This document shows positions 16,606 to 28,468 of a stretch of 64,000 nucleotides of DNA, piece by piece (the first letter of the stretch is position 1; each line of letters opens with the position of its first letter). The position numbers and the translations under genes are program-made. The notes below the pieces were generated by a model. The model saw nothing but the letters and a program-made list of their open reading frames with translations. It was not told the DNA's origin and made no database searches. Source of the DNA: Flavobacterium covae (GTDB lineage: Bacteria > Bacteroidota > Bacteroidia > Flavobacteriales > Flavobacteriaceae); contig CP067379.1 in the NCBI GenBank assembly GCA_019565575.1, positions 2,170,001 through 2,234,000 on the forward strand, in the 5' to 3' direction.

Positions 16606-17373
16606 TTATCTTCTGTGTCTTTTTTCTCTAATATTATGATGTTCCGCTCTTCTTGGTTTTATAAAGGAAGCTCTAGCTTTTTTTCTAGAAAGATATCCTC
16701 TATGTGGCTTAATAATATGGGATCTTGTTCTATGAAAATGAAATCTGTGTTTATGGATGTGTGTAATAAATACAGAATGATTCATCGGACGCCAAGGTTT
16801 CCACCAACGCGGATATATTGACCAACGTACAGGTGATACCCAAATATGATATCCTGGAGCATAAATAAATCGAATGCAAGGCCATGACCAAACATTAACG
16901 GTTATTCGAGTTGGAACTAGATCTAAAATGGAAGGTCCCTTATCATCAATTATTTTTTCAGACACATTATAAGGCTCTACAACTGTATTTTTATCAAATA
17001 AATCTTCATTTCCGATGATTTGAATATAGGCCTCTTCATCACCTACTTTCTCAATATTTAAAGTTGCAATATCTTGTTTGTCAGAATTACCTACTAATGC
17101 ACTTAGAATGATAACATGATCTGAACCCTCGATTAAATCTTCTACAGTAATATAATCAATAGTACCGTCATCATTTAAATCAAGATTGTTTACGTTGTTG
17201 TTTTCTTCGTTTATAGCTTTTTCAAATTCTTCTAACGAACTAGAAGTTTTAAAGATAGCTAAAGCACCTTCTAAACTAAAATTTTCTGGACTTGTTTCGT
17301 TTACCTCTGAATTTTGAGCATGTTCTGGAGTCAAAAAGAGACAGGTTAAATAGATAAAAAGAAATTTTCTCAT
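16606..17373 (-). CDS. Secreted protein with EF-hand-like motif and His/Arg-rich tail
   Basis: This 255-residue protein has an N-terminal signal peptide (MRKFLFIYLTCLFLTPEHAQ). The middle has one calcium-loop-like motif DLNDDGTIDYI followed by a beta-rich segment. The C-terminal third is very rich in Trp, His and Arg (HIHKHRFHFHRTRSHIIKPHR). I do not know the function. Metal or nucleic-acid binding by the tail is possible but is inference. The frame is intact. Confidence 0.7.
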   Translation of the reverse strand: MRKFLFIYLTCLFLTPEHAQNSEVNETSPENFSLEGALAIFKTSSSLEEFEKAINEENNNVNNLDLNDDGTIDYITVEDLIEGSDHVIILSALVGNSDKQDIATLNIEKVGDEEAYIQIIGNEDLFDKNTVVEPYNVSEKIIDDKGPSILDLVPTRITVNVWSWPCIRFIYAPGYHIWVSPVRWSIYPRWWKPWRPMNHSVFITHIHKHRFHFHRTRSHIIKPHRGYLSRKKARASFIKPRRAEHHNIREKRHRR

Positions 17374-17487
17374 AGGAATTAAATTTGTAAGTTCGTTTGT
17401 ATATGACTAAAAAAAAATTAAAAGGTTTAATGAACGTTTTATAAAAAAGTTTCTGTTTATTTGTAATGTATGAATAATTGGGGAATT

Positions 17488-19679
17488 TATGCTAAATACA
17501 GTTAATACTATAGAACAAAAGCTGGTAGAAGCTTATTCTATTAGGATTAATAATCTTACAAAAAGTATAATAATAGCAAATCAAGCTTTAAAGGCTTCTT
17601 TGTTTATTAATGATAAAACTCTTATAGGAAAAGTTATAGCCAACTAGCTTTGTATCACATGATAGTTGGTGAAATGCAAAAAGCAAAACAATATTCTGAA
17701 AGGGCTATAGAAATTTTTAATGAATTAGGAGACGAAAGAGGAGTAGCTGATGCTAAGTATGGTTTAGCTGGGGTTTACTATAAAACAAATCAATATCATT
17801 TAGGTCTCATTCATTTTAGTGATGCTTTAAAAATTTATAAAAAATATAATGATTATTATAATCAATCTCGTGCGGAAAAATCATTAGGAACTATTTTTGA
17901 ATGTATAGGAGATGCCACCAGTGCTTTTAAAGTTTATAAAAGTGCAATTCGAAACGCTAAAAAGATTAAAGATCTTAACTTAGAATCGAATGTCTACAAT
18001 AATCTTTCTGGAATTTTGACTAAAAAGGAAAAATTTATTTTGCAAAACAAATTATTAATAAATCCATAGAACTTAAGAGCCAGACTGATGACATGAGAGG
18101 GATGGCTTATGCACTATACGGAAAAGGAAAAGTATACCATTTCTGTAAAGAATATACTAAAGCTAAAGAACTATATAATAAATCTTTAGATATTCATAAA
18201 AAAATGGGGGAAAATACAGGAGTTGTTATGACTATGACAAAGTTAGCAGCCCTTTATTTTGAAACGCAACAAGTAGATAAAGCTCTTCAATTTGCACAAG
18301 AAGGATTACTTTTAGGAGAATCACTACAGTTTTCAATGTGTACAATAAAATTAAATCGTATAATTTATCTTATATATAAAAGTTTAGGAGATTATGAAAA
18401 AGCGTTACATTATTTTGAAAATCACCTTTCAGAAAAAGAAAGAGTTATTAATACTCAAACATTAAAAGTAATTGAAAGTTATGAGTTAATAGCAAGAATG
18501 GAAAAAATAGAAAACGAAGCCATTTTGCAAAGAGAAAAACAAAAAATATTAGAAAAGAAAAATTTAGATGAACTAGAAAATTATAAAAGAAAACAAGAGT
18601 TTTTATCTATAATGAGTCATGAAATAAGGACACCATTAAATGCCATTGTAGCTTCACTAGTATTATTAGATGATAAAATCGTAAATGAAGGTAAAAAGAT
18701 TATAAGAAATTTAAAATTTGCATCTGACAATTTAATTAGTGTTGTAAATGATGTTTTGGACTTCAATAGACTAGATGGACAAAATGTAAAGTTAGAATTA
18801 GTATCAACCAATATCAACTTTTTATGCCAAAACACAGTTGAAGTGTTTGAACGTTTTGCAAATGCTAAAAATATTGAGTTAAAATACATCTCAACAGTAA
18901 ATATATCTAATTATTATCTGATAGATCCTACGAAGCTAACGCAAATTTTAAACAACTTGATAAACAACGCTATAAAATTTACAGATAAAGGAAGCGTACA
19001 ACTAGAAATAAAGATAGTAGATTGTGGAGAACAAAAAGATCTAATTTCATTTAAAATCACAGATACAGGAGAAGGAATATCACAAGAAAATTTACCACGT
19101 ATATTTGATAGCTTTTCACAACTAAAACCATATTTAACCCGAAAACATGGAGGAACAGGCTTAGGATTAGCAATCGTAAAACGTTTGATAGAATTACATA
19201 AAAGCACCATAACCGTAGAAAGTAAATTATATAAAGGAACCTCCTTTTATTTTGAACTTGAATTAGAAAAATCAGAAGAAATCATAATAAAAGTAAATGA
19301 TAAACAACAATTAATAGGTAAAAAAGTACTAATCGTAGATGATACGAAAATGAATGGGATGCTACTCTCTAAATTATTAAGAAAATGGAGCATGGAAATT
19401 CAATATGTAGATGGAGGAAAAAAAGCAATTGAAATAGTGAAATATCAAAAATTTGATTTTATTTTAATGGATATACACATGCCCGAAATGAACGGCTTTG
19501 AAGTTTCTAAAGAAATAAAAATGACCCCAAATTTAAATATTCAAACGCCTATTTTTGCACTCACAGCGGATATATTAGCAGATGCAGATCAAAATTTTAA
19601 GAAATACTTCTCAGGCATCATCTTTAAACCATTTGATATAGATAAGCTTTACAATTTATTAGTAACCTACGGAGATTAA
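17488..19679 (+). CDS. TPR-containing hybrid histidine kinase (frameshifted)
   Basis: Read across two frameshifts this is one protein of about 730 residues. It has N-terminal tetratricopeptide repeats (17488-18450) and a coiled-coil linker. A HisKA domain follows with the phospho-His in SHEIRTPLN (about 18615), then HATPase_c with NNAIKFTDKG and GTGLGLAIVKRL. A C-terminal receiver (about 19315-19679) has DD in IVDDTKMNG and the acceptor Asp in FILMDIHMPEMNG. One A is missing near 17630 (AAAA for AAAAA) and one T near 18040. No membrane segment is seen, so it is a cytoplasmic sensor with an unknown signal. Confidence 0.85.
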
Positions 19680-19773
19680 AAGATGCAAATTTTAAATTTG
19701 TTAAAATAAAAGTTAAAATCTGTAACAAATAGCAAAACAAGAGGTCTATTAGAATAAATGATTTACACATTAC

Positions 19774-21896
19774 ATGAAAAAAACTAAATTCACCCTTTTG
19801 TTATTATCTTTTTGTCGTTCGCTACGTATTCACAAGAAAATAAAGAAAAAACAAACGAATTAAAAGAAGTGGCAATTGTTAAAGAAAAAAAAGCAATTGA
19901 ACAAAAAGCAGATAGAACCATTTTTGAATTTGCAAGTCAAGCTCATCTAAATTCAGGGTCAGTCCTAGAAGGAATAAAAAAACTACCCGGTTTGGTAGCC
20001 TCCGATTTAGCAGGTATGATGTATCAAGGAAAACAATTAGATGTATTCTTAGATGGAAGACCACTCAATATTTCGACAAACGAATTAAATGCCTTCCTAG
20101 AAGGACTACCTGCTAATTCAGTTGAAAAAATAGAAGTTATAACAAATCCAGGAGCTGAGTTTCCTGCTACCTCTGGTGGTGCTATACTAAACATCGTTAC
20201 CAATAAAAAAGCAAAGAACTACCTAACCGCTACCTATACTAATAGCAGTAATTTTACTTCCTATGATAAAAATCGTTGGCGTACTAATAATAGCATACTT
20301 TTAAGTGCTAAAAACAAATTTTTGGATGGCAGCTAAACTTTGGACAAAATTATGCTGAACGAGGTATGTGGTCTGGAAGTGCTTAAAAAAGAAGGCGATC
20401 AGTCTACACTATTAACCTCCAGCGATTCAGATCGTATTTTACGAACACTGTTTGCTAAAACAGGACTTACATTTGATATAGGTAAAAATAGATTATTATT
20501 AAATTATGATATTTATTCTAATACTAATTCTAGTACAACAGAAGCCAAGGGGTTGCTGCCTAATTCAACCTTTTTTTCTACAATAGATGACAGTAAAACA
20601 CTAACACTACGTCAAGATGCAGTAGCAGCATATCAAATGCGGTTTTTAGATTCCGATAAAAAATTAGATTTTAAATTTAATTTTAATAGTGTCACAAATG
20701 ATTTTGATTTATTTTCAAGAAGTTTAAACCTAAATACATTGAGTAACGGATCTGATCAACGCCTTTACAATTTTAAAATAGATTATACTCAATCTGTAAA
20801 ACTATTACAAGAAGGAAAAATTAGCATAGGAACTCTATACGAAGAACTCTATTTTAATACATTTAATAAAAATATTAATAATTTAGAGTACAAAAGGATG
20901 ACAGCTTCTACCTATATAGAACTACAGACTAAATATAGAAAATTTGAATTTACTTTAGGGCTAAGAGGAGAAAATTATGATATTTCTGGAAAAACAGAAA
21001 CACAAGCCTTGAATCCTTTTAAACAATATAGATTATTTCCTAATGGAAGTATTCAATACAGTTTAGCTAACAGCATAATTCTATCAGGTAGTTATAATAA
21101 AAAAATAACCTTACCAAGTACCTCCTCTCTTAATCCTAATAATACAAATTATCAAAACCCCAATGTAGGGTATTTAGGAAACCCACAATTACAACCTACA
21201 CTTTTTAATAATTTTGAATTTAAATTATCAGCTTTTGAATATGCTTTCATAGGATACAATATCAGCGAAGGACTTAATCAAGTAACTCAGAGAATGTATC
21301 TAAATGGAAACAGAATGGTTAGTACAAATGAAAATATACCTTCAATAAAAATTCATACATTTAATTTTGGATTACCCATTCCTTATATGTTATTTACAAA
21401 AGGACTAAAAGAAACAGCTAAATTTAATTTTAATCCAGATAAAATTAATTTCATGTTTATTTATGCAGGTAGACAAAAACATGATATTCCAAATGTTGAT
21501 ACAAAAGCATTTTGGATTTTTAATATCATGTCTCAAGTCGTATTGCCAGGAGATATAAAATGGGTAACGAATTATAGCCATATTACAAAAGGAGGTAATT
21601 ATTTTTATTTTGTAGCACAAAGACCTTTTAATCATAGTTTAGATATGACATTTTCTAAAAAGTTTTTATCCAATCACTTGACTGTTTCAGTAAATGTTGA
21701 TGATATATTTAATTTAAATAAGTCATCATTCAATGCTTTAAATACCGCACTTTATATGTCTAATAAAAATGATACACGTAGAATAGGATTAACCCTAAAC
21801 TACAAGATTCCTACCAAAAATAAAATAGCAAAAGAAGATCCTAATATGTTAAACAAAGAAAAGAAAGAAGATAATGGAAATATAATAGGAAATTAA
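19774..21896 (+). CDS. TonB-dependent-receptor-like outer membrane protein (frameshifted)
   Basis: An ATG at 19774 gives a signal peptide (MKKTKFTLLLLSF, then ATYSQ in another frame; one T is missing near 19811). A plug domain follows (GSVLEGIKKLPGLVAS...VEKIEVITNPGAEFPATSGGAILNIVTNKK), then a long beta-barrel (20340-21896). Two more shifts lie between 20325 and 20390. No N-terminal CarboxypepD repeat or clear TonB box is seen. The ligand is unknown. A strong terminator hairpin follows at 21923-21962. Confidence 0.83.
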
Positions 21897-21922
21897 AATA
21901 CACTTAGATTATCAATAGTATT

Positions 21923-21962
21923 AAAAGAGGCTGTTTTGATTTTTTTCGAACAGCCTCTTTTT
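21923..21962 (+). terminator. Rho-independent terminator after the receptor gene
   Basis: AAAAGAGGCTGTT and AACAGCCTCTTTTT form a 13-bp stem with a T-rich loop and a T-tail. Confidence 0.75.
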
Positions 21963-21985
21963 GTAATTAAAATAAATAAAAAGAC

Positions 21986-22012
21986 AAATTTTAAGTTTAA
22001 ATGGTATTAATG
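21986..22012. repeat. IS-end-like repeat copy
   Basis: AAGTTTAAATGGTATTAATG is the same word as at 7168 and 51668. Here it stands alone without transposase sequence. Confidence 0.5.
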
Positions 22013-22044
22013 TCTTTCGTTATAAAAATTTTAGATCAAAAAAA

Positions 22045-22448
22045 TTAATGCTTTTTCGAAAAATCTTCTAAATCACTTAAATGAAGTCTTAAAGCATGAA
22101 CAGAAATACTGATTTCCCAAAAAGAAATACCTAAAGAAACTAACAGACTAAATAAACTAAATCCAAAAAAATAGATAGCTATATATTGTAAATCAAAAAA
22201 TAATAGCAGCATAGCAAAAACAGATAAAAATAAACAAAGTACTCCCATTAACTGCATAAAACGGATTAGCGTTAAGCGATCATTTAGATTTTTAATTTCA
22301 AGAAGAATAGATTTGCGATGAACTTCTTCATAATTCTTTTTAAACTTCTAATAATTTGAGCGATGGTTAGAAAACGATTCGTGTATGCTAATAAAATTAA
22401 TGAACTAGCTGAAAATAGTAATGCAGGAGTTTCAATTGATAGGGTCAT
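22045..22448 (-). CDS. DUF2721 family membrane protein (frameshifted)
   Basis: Two frames join into one protein of about 134 residues. The N-terminus is SIETPALLFSASSLILLAYTNRFLTIAQIIRSLK, which is diagnostic of DUF2721. The second half is NYEEVHRK, ILLEIKNLNDRLTLIRFMQ and two hydrophobic helices. One A is missing near 22340 (five A for six). Three membrane helices are expected; function is unknown. Confidence 0.8.
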
Positions 22449-22544
22449 GTTAATTCTTTTTCTGTTTATTATATAAAATGAGGTTAATTTTTTGTGAAAA
22501 ATATAAAATCTATATATCCAAGGCGTATTATTAAAAAATGACAC

Positions 22545-23258
22545 TTATGTTATCGAAAATATAGAATATGTGGCAAAGCAATCATATAAATAATAGTTTC
22601 TTTACAGATGTAGTAGAGAAAGGAAAATAGGATGATAAATATAAATTAGGACGAATAAAATTCTATATACTATAAAAAAAGAAGGAAATCATCAGCGTAT
22701 AAATTTTTAAAGTTAAAATAAAAAGACAATATCTTTCGTTTAAAAGTAATTAATTGTTTCATATTTGGTAGTATCAGCCTAATGATCTACTCTGACGTAG
22801 AATAGATTTTGTCAAATTTACTAAAATACCTAATGATTTTTATACTTATAAAAACATAAAAATATACGGAACTATTTATTTTGAGTGAAATCGAAAATTT
22901 TAATAGAGTTGATTTTTTTAAAATAATTATTATAAAATATATTTTTAATAAAATGAAGATCAATAATATTGTTTTAGAGATGTTTTTATGAGAAAAATAA
23001 AAAATGATAACAAAAGATAAATAAAACATTATTTATCAATAAATTGATGTACATTTGCCCTTTAATTTAAAGGTTACTGCTTTTTGATTTTCTGTTCAAG
23101 TAGTTTTTTTAGACTTCCTCAGTGATTACTCTCCAGCTGCCATTTTTTTAAAATCTATTTTTTAATTACAAATCATGATTTACATAGTAAGGTTTAATAC
23201 TATAATTATTTTGATTTGGTTAATTAATAGTTAATGATACAAGTAAATCGAGATATAT
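22545..23258. other. Gene-free stretch before the cold-shock genes
   Basis: No credible gene is seen in about 700 bp. A partial REP-like word (CTACTCTGACGTA, 22784-22796) also occurs at 60552. A -7-like TACATTTG (23050-23057) lies about 200 bp before the cold-shock gene at 23259. That would give a long 5' leader, as is usual for cold-shock mRNAs, but no matching -33 is seen. Confidence 0.4.
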
Positions 23259-23692
23259 ATGGCAGATTCTTATTCTAAAAAAGAAAATAATAAGAAAAAA
23301 GTAAAAAAACAACAAGATAAAGCGCTTAGAAGAAACGAGCGTAAAGTCAATAATAATAAAGGAAAATCCCTAGAGGAAATGTTTGTATATGTGGATAAAA
23401 ATGGAAAGTTAACGTCTGTTCCACCTCATTTACAAACTGTTGAAACAGATAAGAATACTGAAAATACAAATAAGAATACTAACGAGATAAGAAAAGATTT
23501 TTCTACAGGTCTTATTACTTTTATAAAAGATACAGGTTTTGGTTTTATTACGGAGGATGAAACAAGGGATAATTTATTGTTTCATTTTGAGGCTTCTAAT
23601 ACTAAATTTAAAAAGAACGTAAGAGTAAGTTTTAAAAAGAAACAACCCCAAAAGGATTTAGGGCTACACATTTGATAATTATTAATTAAATA
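23259..23692 (+). CDS. Cold-shock-domain protein with basic N-terminal extension (frameshifted end)
   Basis: An N-terminal Lys/Asn-rich region (KKENNKKKVKKQQDKALRRNERK) precedes a cold-shock domain (STGLITFIKDTGFGFITEDETRDNLLFHFEAS). The given frame stops at 23675 with a scrambled end. A one-base shift in the A-run near 23635 gives KETTPKGFRATHL, the normal end of such domains, stopping near 23692. It probably binds RNA or single-stranded DNA. It lies just upstream of a second, canonical cold-shock gene. Confidence 0.82.
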
Positions 23693-23701
23693 TAAATAGA
23701 A

Positions 23702-23890
23702 ATGCAAGAAGGTACAGTAAAGTTTTTTAACGAAACAAAAGGTTTTGGATTTATTACTTCTAATGATGGACAAGAAATTTTTGTTCATACTACAGGTTTA
23801 ACACAACGCGTAAGAGAAAACGATGTAGTGGTTTTTGAAGTTGAGCGTACAGCTAAAGGATTATCAGCTGTTAATGTGAAAAGAAAATAA
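23702..23890 (+). CDS. Cold-shock protein, CspA family
   Basis: This 62-residue single cold-shock domain has RNP1 KGFGFIT and RNP2-like IFVHTTGL. Such proteins act as RNA chaperones that melt structure in mRNAs. It is of usual length and follows the extended cold-shock gene by a few bases to tens of bases, so the two may be co-transcribed. Confidence 0.95.
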   Translation: MQEGTVKFFNETKGFGFITSNDGQEIFVHTTGLTQRVRENDVVVFEVERTAKGLSAVNVKRK

Positions 23891-23905
23891 ATAAAATTAC
23901 TTTTT

Positions 23906-23934
23906 AAAAGCCTGATGAAAATCAGGCTTTTATT
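23906..23934. terminator. Bidirectional terminator between csp and htpG
   Basis: AAAAGCCTGAT and ATCAGGCTTTT form a perfect stem with a 4-base loop and T/A tails on both sides. It serves the two convergent genes. Confidence 0.85.
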
Positions 23935-23943
23935 TTGGTATTT

Positions 23944-25825
23944 TTATTTTAAAGATTCAAAACTTCTCTTTACAAAAGCAGTCAATTCTTCACCCTTTAA
24001 TAAACCTTGTGATAATTTAGCTATATCTAAAGCTTGTTTTACCAAGTCTTTTTGGATGTTCTCATTGCTGTTTAAGATAGCTGTAGCCAGTTCAGAGTTT
24101 GTGTTGACTACCAAATTGTACATTTCAGGAAAATTTCCCATACCAAACATACCGCCACCGCCAGTTTGACTCATTTCTTTCATACGACGCATAAACTCTG
24201 GTTGTGTAATCATAAATGGGGCAGAGGTGCTTTCTAAAGCTTCCATTTGAACGGTATAGTTTTCTTTAGGAACTACTATTTCAATTGCATTTTTTAATTT
24301 TTCCTTTTCTTCATCAGATAATTTAGAAATTGCAGTATCCTCTTTTTGAATTAATTTATCAATATGGTCAGCGTCTACACGTGTAAACGTTATATTTTCA
24401 TTATCAGCTTCTAATTTTTGAATCAAATGCGAAACAATAGGTGAATCCAATAATAATACTTGATAGCCTTTTTCTTTGGCAATATCAATATAACTATGTT
24501 GAGCATCTTTATTAGAAGCATAAAGAATGACTAATTTACCGTTTTTGTCAGTTTGGTTATCTTTTAAAGCTTCTTTTAGTTCAGCTAAAGTATAATATTT
24601 ATTATCAGTAGTAGGATATAATACAAAATCACCTGCTTTTTCGTAAAATTTAGCTTCGGATAACATACCATATTCTAAAACCACTTTGATGTCATTCCAT
24701 TTTTTCTCGAAATCTTCACGGTTTTCGTTGAATAATGATTTTAATTTATCAGAAACTTTACGCGTAATATAATTAGAGATTTTCTTTACATTACCATCTG
24801 CTTGTAAGTATGAACGTGAAACGTTTAATGGAATATCTGGAGAATCTACCACTCCTTTTAACATCATTAAGAACTCAGGTACAATACCTTCTACATTATC
24901 TGTTACAAATACCTGATTTTGGTATAATTGAATTTTATCTTTCTGAATTTGTAAATCACCAGTTAATTTAGGAAAGTATAAAATACCTGTTAAATTGAAT
25001 GGGTAATCTACATTTAAATGAATATTGAATAAAGGATCTTCAAAATTCATAGGATATAACTCACGATAGAAGTTTTTGTAATCTTCGTCTGTTAATTCTG
25101 ATGGTTGTTTTGTCCATGCAGGATTTGTGTTGTTAATAAAATTATCTACTTCTGTATATTCCGTTTTGTAATCTTCGGGAGCGTCCTCGGGTTTAGGTAA
25201 AGCTTCTTGTTTAGTGCCAAATTTGATAGGAATAGGCATAAACTTGTTGTACTTTGTTAATAATTCGCGAATTTTAAACTCTTCTAAAAATTCTACAGAA
25301 TCATCAGCAATATGAAGGATAATTTCAGTACCTCTTTCTTTTTATCGTGAGGAACTAAAGTAAATTCAGGACTTCCATCACAAGTCCAATGAGCTGCTGA
25401 CTCGTCTTTAAAAGACTTGGTAATGATTTCTACCTTATTAGCCACCATAAAAGCAGAATAAAAACCTAAACCAAAATGTCCAATTACACCTGAATCTTTG
25501 GCTGAATCTTTATATTTCTCTAAAAATTCTTCAGCGCCTGAAAAAGCAATTTGATTAATATATTTTTCTACCTCTTCAGAAGTCATTCCCAGACCTTGAT
25601 CAATGATATGAAGTTTTTTCCCTTCTTTATCAACTTTAACCTCAATAATAGGAGTGCCATACTCTACTTTAGCTTCGCCAATACTAGTCAAATGCTTCAA
25701 TTTTAAAGTAGCATCTGTAGCGTTTGAAACCAACTCACGTAAAAATATTTCGTGATCACTATATAAAAACTTTTTGATTAAGGGAAAGATGTTTTCTACT
25801 GAAACATTAATTTTTCTGTTGTCAT
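23944..25825 (-). CDS. htpG: Molecular chaperone HtpG (Hsp90), frameshifted
   Basis: Three frames add up to a full Hsp90 of about 627 residues, starting at ATG 25825 (MTTEK, then NVSVENIFPLIKKFLYSDHEIFLRELVSNATDA). It has the ATP-binding GHKL blocks DQGLGMTSEEV and GVIGHFGLGFYSAFMVA, and a middle and C-terminal domain ending at 23944. One A is missing near 25810 and one near 25340 (runs of five that should be six). An intact housekeeping chaperone is expected, so these are probably sequence errors. Confidence 0.93.
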
Positions 25826-25985
25826 ACGTTATTTATTTAAATTTAATACGTATCATTATTGTCAAATAAGATACCAATTCTTAAAATGTGACAAATTGAC
25901 GGTTTTTGTAGTAGAGTTTCTACTAAAAAATTGCTAAATTGGTATTAAATTTGCTTTATTGGCAAACGTAAAAAATCAAAATAAA

Positions 25986-26462
25986 ATGAAAAAACTAGTT
26001 TTAATGACTGCTATGTTAGGTGTCATGATTTCCTGTAAACCTAAACAATCATTAGTAACAACAAGTGTAAATAGAAAAACACAAGTGTCGCTAAAAGGAG
26101 ATTGGGTAGTTAGTGGGGTAGAATACGCAGGGTCTGAATATTTTAAGGTGACATCCTTTGAAATTGCAGATGCAAAATGTTTTGAAGGAAGTGAATGGCA
26201 TTTAGTGTCTAATAATGATTCGGGTAATATGACCCTAAATAAAGTAGGTTGTCCTTCGTATGCGTCTGATATTAAATGGTATGTAACAGATGAAAATCAA
26301 ATGGTTTTGAAGTTTATCAAAGAAGGCGAAAAACCAAGGAAGGTAACTTCTGGGTATATTTTGATTGTTTCAAATGTAACACAAAACACATTTGATCTAA
26401 CTAACAAAGTACAAGTAGGAAATAGCGCAGGCAAAGTAGTTTACCATTTTAGAAGAAAATAA
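25986..26462 (+). CDS. Lipocalin-like lipoprotein
   Basis: The start at 25986 gives a lipoprotein signal peptide with lipobox (MKKLVLMTAMLGVMISC). The rest is a beta-rich domain with GDWVVSGVEY and a late hydrophobic strand, like the small lipocalin-like proteins of Flavobacteria. Ligand and role are unknown. A -7-like TAAATTTG lies at 25946-25953. The OmpA-type gene follows 13 bp downstream, probably in one operon. Confidence 0.75.
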   Translation: MKKLVLMTAMLGVMISCKPKQSLVTTSVNRKTQVSLKGDWVVSGVEYAGSEYFKVTSFEIADAKCFEGSEWHLVSNNDSGNMTLNKVGCPSYASDIKWYVTDENQMVLKFIKEGEKPRKVTSGYILIVSNVTQNTFDLTNKVQVGNSAGKVVYHFRRK

Positions 26463-26475
26463 AAAAGATAGAAAG

Positions 26476-27169
26476 ATGAAAAAGATAGCAATATACGCTC
26501 TGTCAGGAACTTTTTTGATTAGCGGAATGACAAGTTGTGAAGCAATAAAAAATACAAATAACACACAAAGAGGAGCGGCAATAGGAACCGTAGCAGGTGC
26601 TGTTTTAGGTGGTGTTTTAGGTAATAATATTGGAAAAGGAGGCAATGGCGCGTTAGGAGCTGTTCTTGGAGGAGTTATAGGGGGTGTAGCTGGAGGAGTT
26701 ATTGGAAATAAAATGGACAGACAAGCACGAAAAATTAGCGAATCATTACCAGGAGCACAAGTAGAAAGAGTAGGAGAAGGAATTAAATTAACTTTGGGAG
26801 AAAATTCCGTTAATTTTGATTTTAATAAAGCAACTTTAACAACTAAAGCAAAAGCAAATTTAGATAAATTAGTGCCTGTTTTTAAAGAATATGCTGATAC
26901 AGATATTAAAATTTATGGTTATACTGACAGCAAAGGATCTGATGAGTACAACTTAAAACTATCTGACGATCGTTCAAAAGCAGTAAAAAATTATTTAGCA
27001 TCTAAAGGTTTAAATGGAGCACGTTTTATTACAACAGGTATGGGAGAAGCAGATCCATTAGCAAGCAATGATACTGGAAGCAGGAAGAGCGCAAAATCGT
27101 CGTGTAGAGTTTGCTATTACAGCCAACCAAAAGATGATTCAAGATGCAAAGAATGAAAGTGGACAATAA
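26476..27169 (+). CDS. OmpA-family lipoprotein with glycine-zipper (frameshifted end)
   Basis: The lipoprotein signal is MKKIAIYALSGTFLISGMTSC. A glycine-zipper region follows (AAIGTVAGAVLGGVLGNNIG...GGVIGGVAGGVIGNKMDR), then an OmpA C-terminal peptidoglycan-binding domain (VNFDFNKATLTTKAKANLDKL...GYTDSKGSDEYNLKLSDDRSKAV). An extra G near 27082 breaks the frame; without it the domain ends properly with EAGRAQNRRVEFAIT and stops at 27169. It anchors the outer membrane to the cell wall. It resembles E. coli YiaD. Confidence 0.9.
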
Positions 27170-27187
27170 CCACTACAATATGTAAAA

Positions 27188-27216
27188 TATGAGGTGTCTA
27201 ATTTTGTCACCTCATA
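27188..27216. terminator. Bidirectional terminator
   Basis: TATGAGGTG and CACCTCATA form a stem between the convergent OmpA-type and lipoprotein genes, followed by TTTTT on the + strand. Confidence 0.75.
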
Positions 27217-27226
27217 TTTTTCGTTA

Positions 27227-28373
27227 TTATTGAATTGTAAAATCAGATTTTTTGGTAGAAATAATCTTTTTAGTTTCTAAATCATATAAATCCAAAGTTA
27301 ATTTGTGTGTTCCTATTCTGTTTAGTCCTTCTAAAACCTTTGGAACCCATTTTTCGCTCAAAAAGGCGTTTGATTTAAAGTAATTCTAACGGTGTATTTT
27401 TTGGAATCAATATTCATTTTAGAAGCTTCTGTTAGAATATAATCAATTAAAAGCCTTTTAGCGTCAGTTGTAGAATAAGATCCCCTAGGTCTGCTGGCAA
27501 AAATGTCTGATTCTTGATTAGTATTTACCCTATTTATTTCTTCCCCATTCTTAATTGTGCTTTTTACCGTAATGATTGCTTCCAGGATTTTTATATATTT
27601 CATGATAAGAACGTCCTGCTGCAATTACAATACTATGTTCACCGTCAGTTAGATTGTATTTAAAAGGATTATTAGGAATCCCTATATAAGGAGCATCATC
27701 TATAATTAAGTGCAAGTGTTGCCCCATTGGTGAAAAAGGAAGATTAACAGTTGCTTGATCAGGCGTAGAAATTCCCAATTGATAATTATTAAACGCAAAA
27801 TTAAATTCACCCCCTTTGTAAGTCCACGGCTTAATACTAGGTAAGTTTGAAGGTTGGTAAGTCATAACGTCAGTTAAGGTCAACAACTCAAAAGGGAGAG
27901 CTGTTTTAGGATCTAAATTTCTTTTAAATGAATTAGATAGTCTTTTAATGACCCCATCTTTTACATCTAAATTTGTAGGGTATATTGTAACAGATTTGAT
28001 TTTTACCGTTTGCTTATCTGAAGTTAACTCTGTTTTCAAAATAATTTTTTCTAGTTTCTGATTTGACCATAAATGAGCTAAGTTTGATTTTTTAACATTA
28101 ATAGTAACTTCTCCATTTGTGGACGTATAATCTCCTTCTACAGCAAAGTTGTTAGCGTAAGATTTATCCGAAGCAATCCATCGTTGAGCTGTAAATTTTC
28201 CATCTTGTGAAAAGGAAATCCTTACAGTATCCTGTTTGTCCCATGCTCCTATAAACTCATTTTGAAGAGAAGGAGTTATCTCTGGAAGGAGCAAGATTGT
28301 CTTTTTCACAAGAAAGTAAGCTTAGGATACTAAGACTACTGAATAAAGCAAATTGTAATAATTTTGATTTCAT
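27227..28373 (-). CDS. Lipoprotein of unknown function (frameshifted)
   Basis: ATG 28373 gives a lipoprotein signal with lipobox (MKSKLLQFALFSSLSILSLLSC). The body continues in a second frame (PEITPSLQNEFIGAWDKQD...FNFAFNNYQLGISTPDQATVNLPFSPMGQHLHLIIDDAPYIGIPNNPFKYNLTDGEHSIVIAAGRSYHE) and a third (IKNGEEINRVN...DFTIQ, stop at 27227). Shifts lie near 28270 and 27600. The GQHLHLIIDD and LTDGEHSIV blocks suggest an extracellular beta-sandwich. Function is unknown. Confidence 0.65.
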
Positions 28374-28468
28374 TGTTAGTTAAAATTGGTTAAACATTAC
28401 TGAAACAAAACTACTTTTTGCTAAGAAATAATAGAATAGACAAAAAAACAGATATATGGATAAAAAAA

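Noticed and set aside
22787..23029. 80-residue ORF on the minus strand
   Set aside because: It is almost only Ile, Phe, Lys and Leu from extremely AT-rich DNA, with no family resemblance; probably chance.
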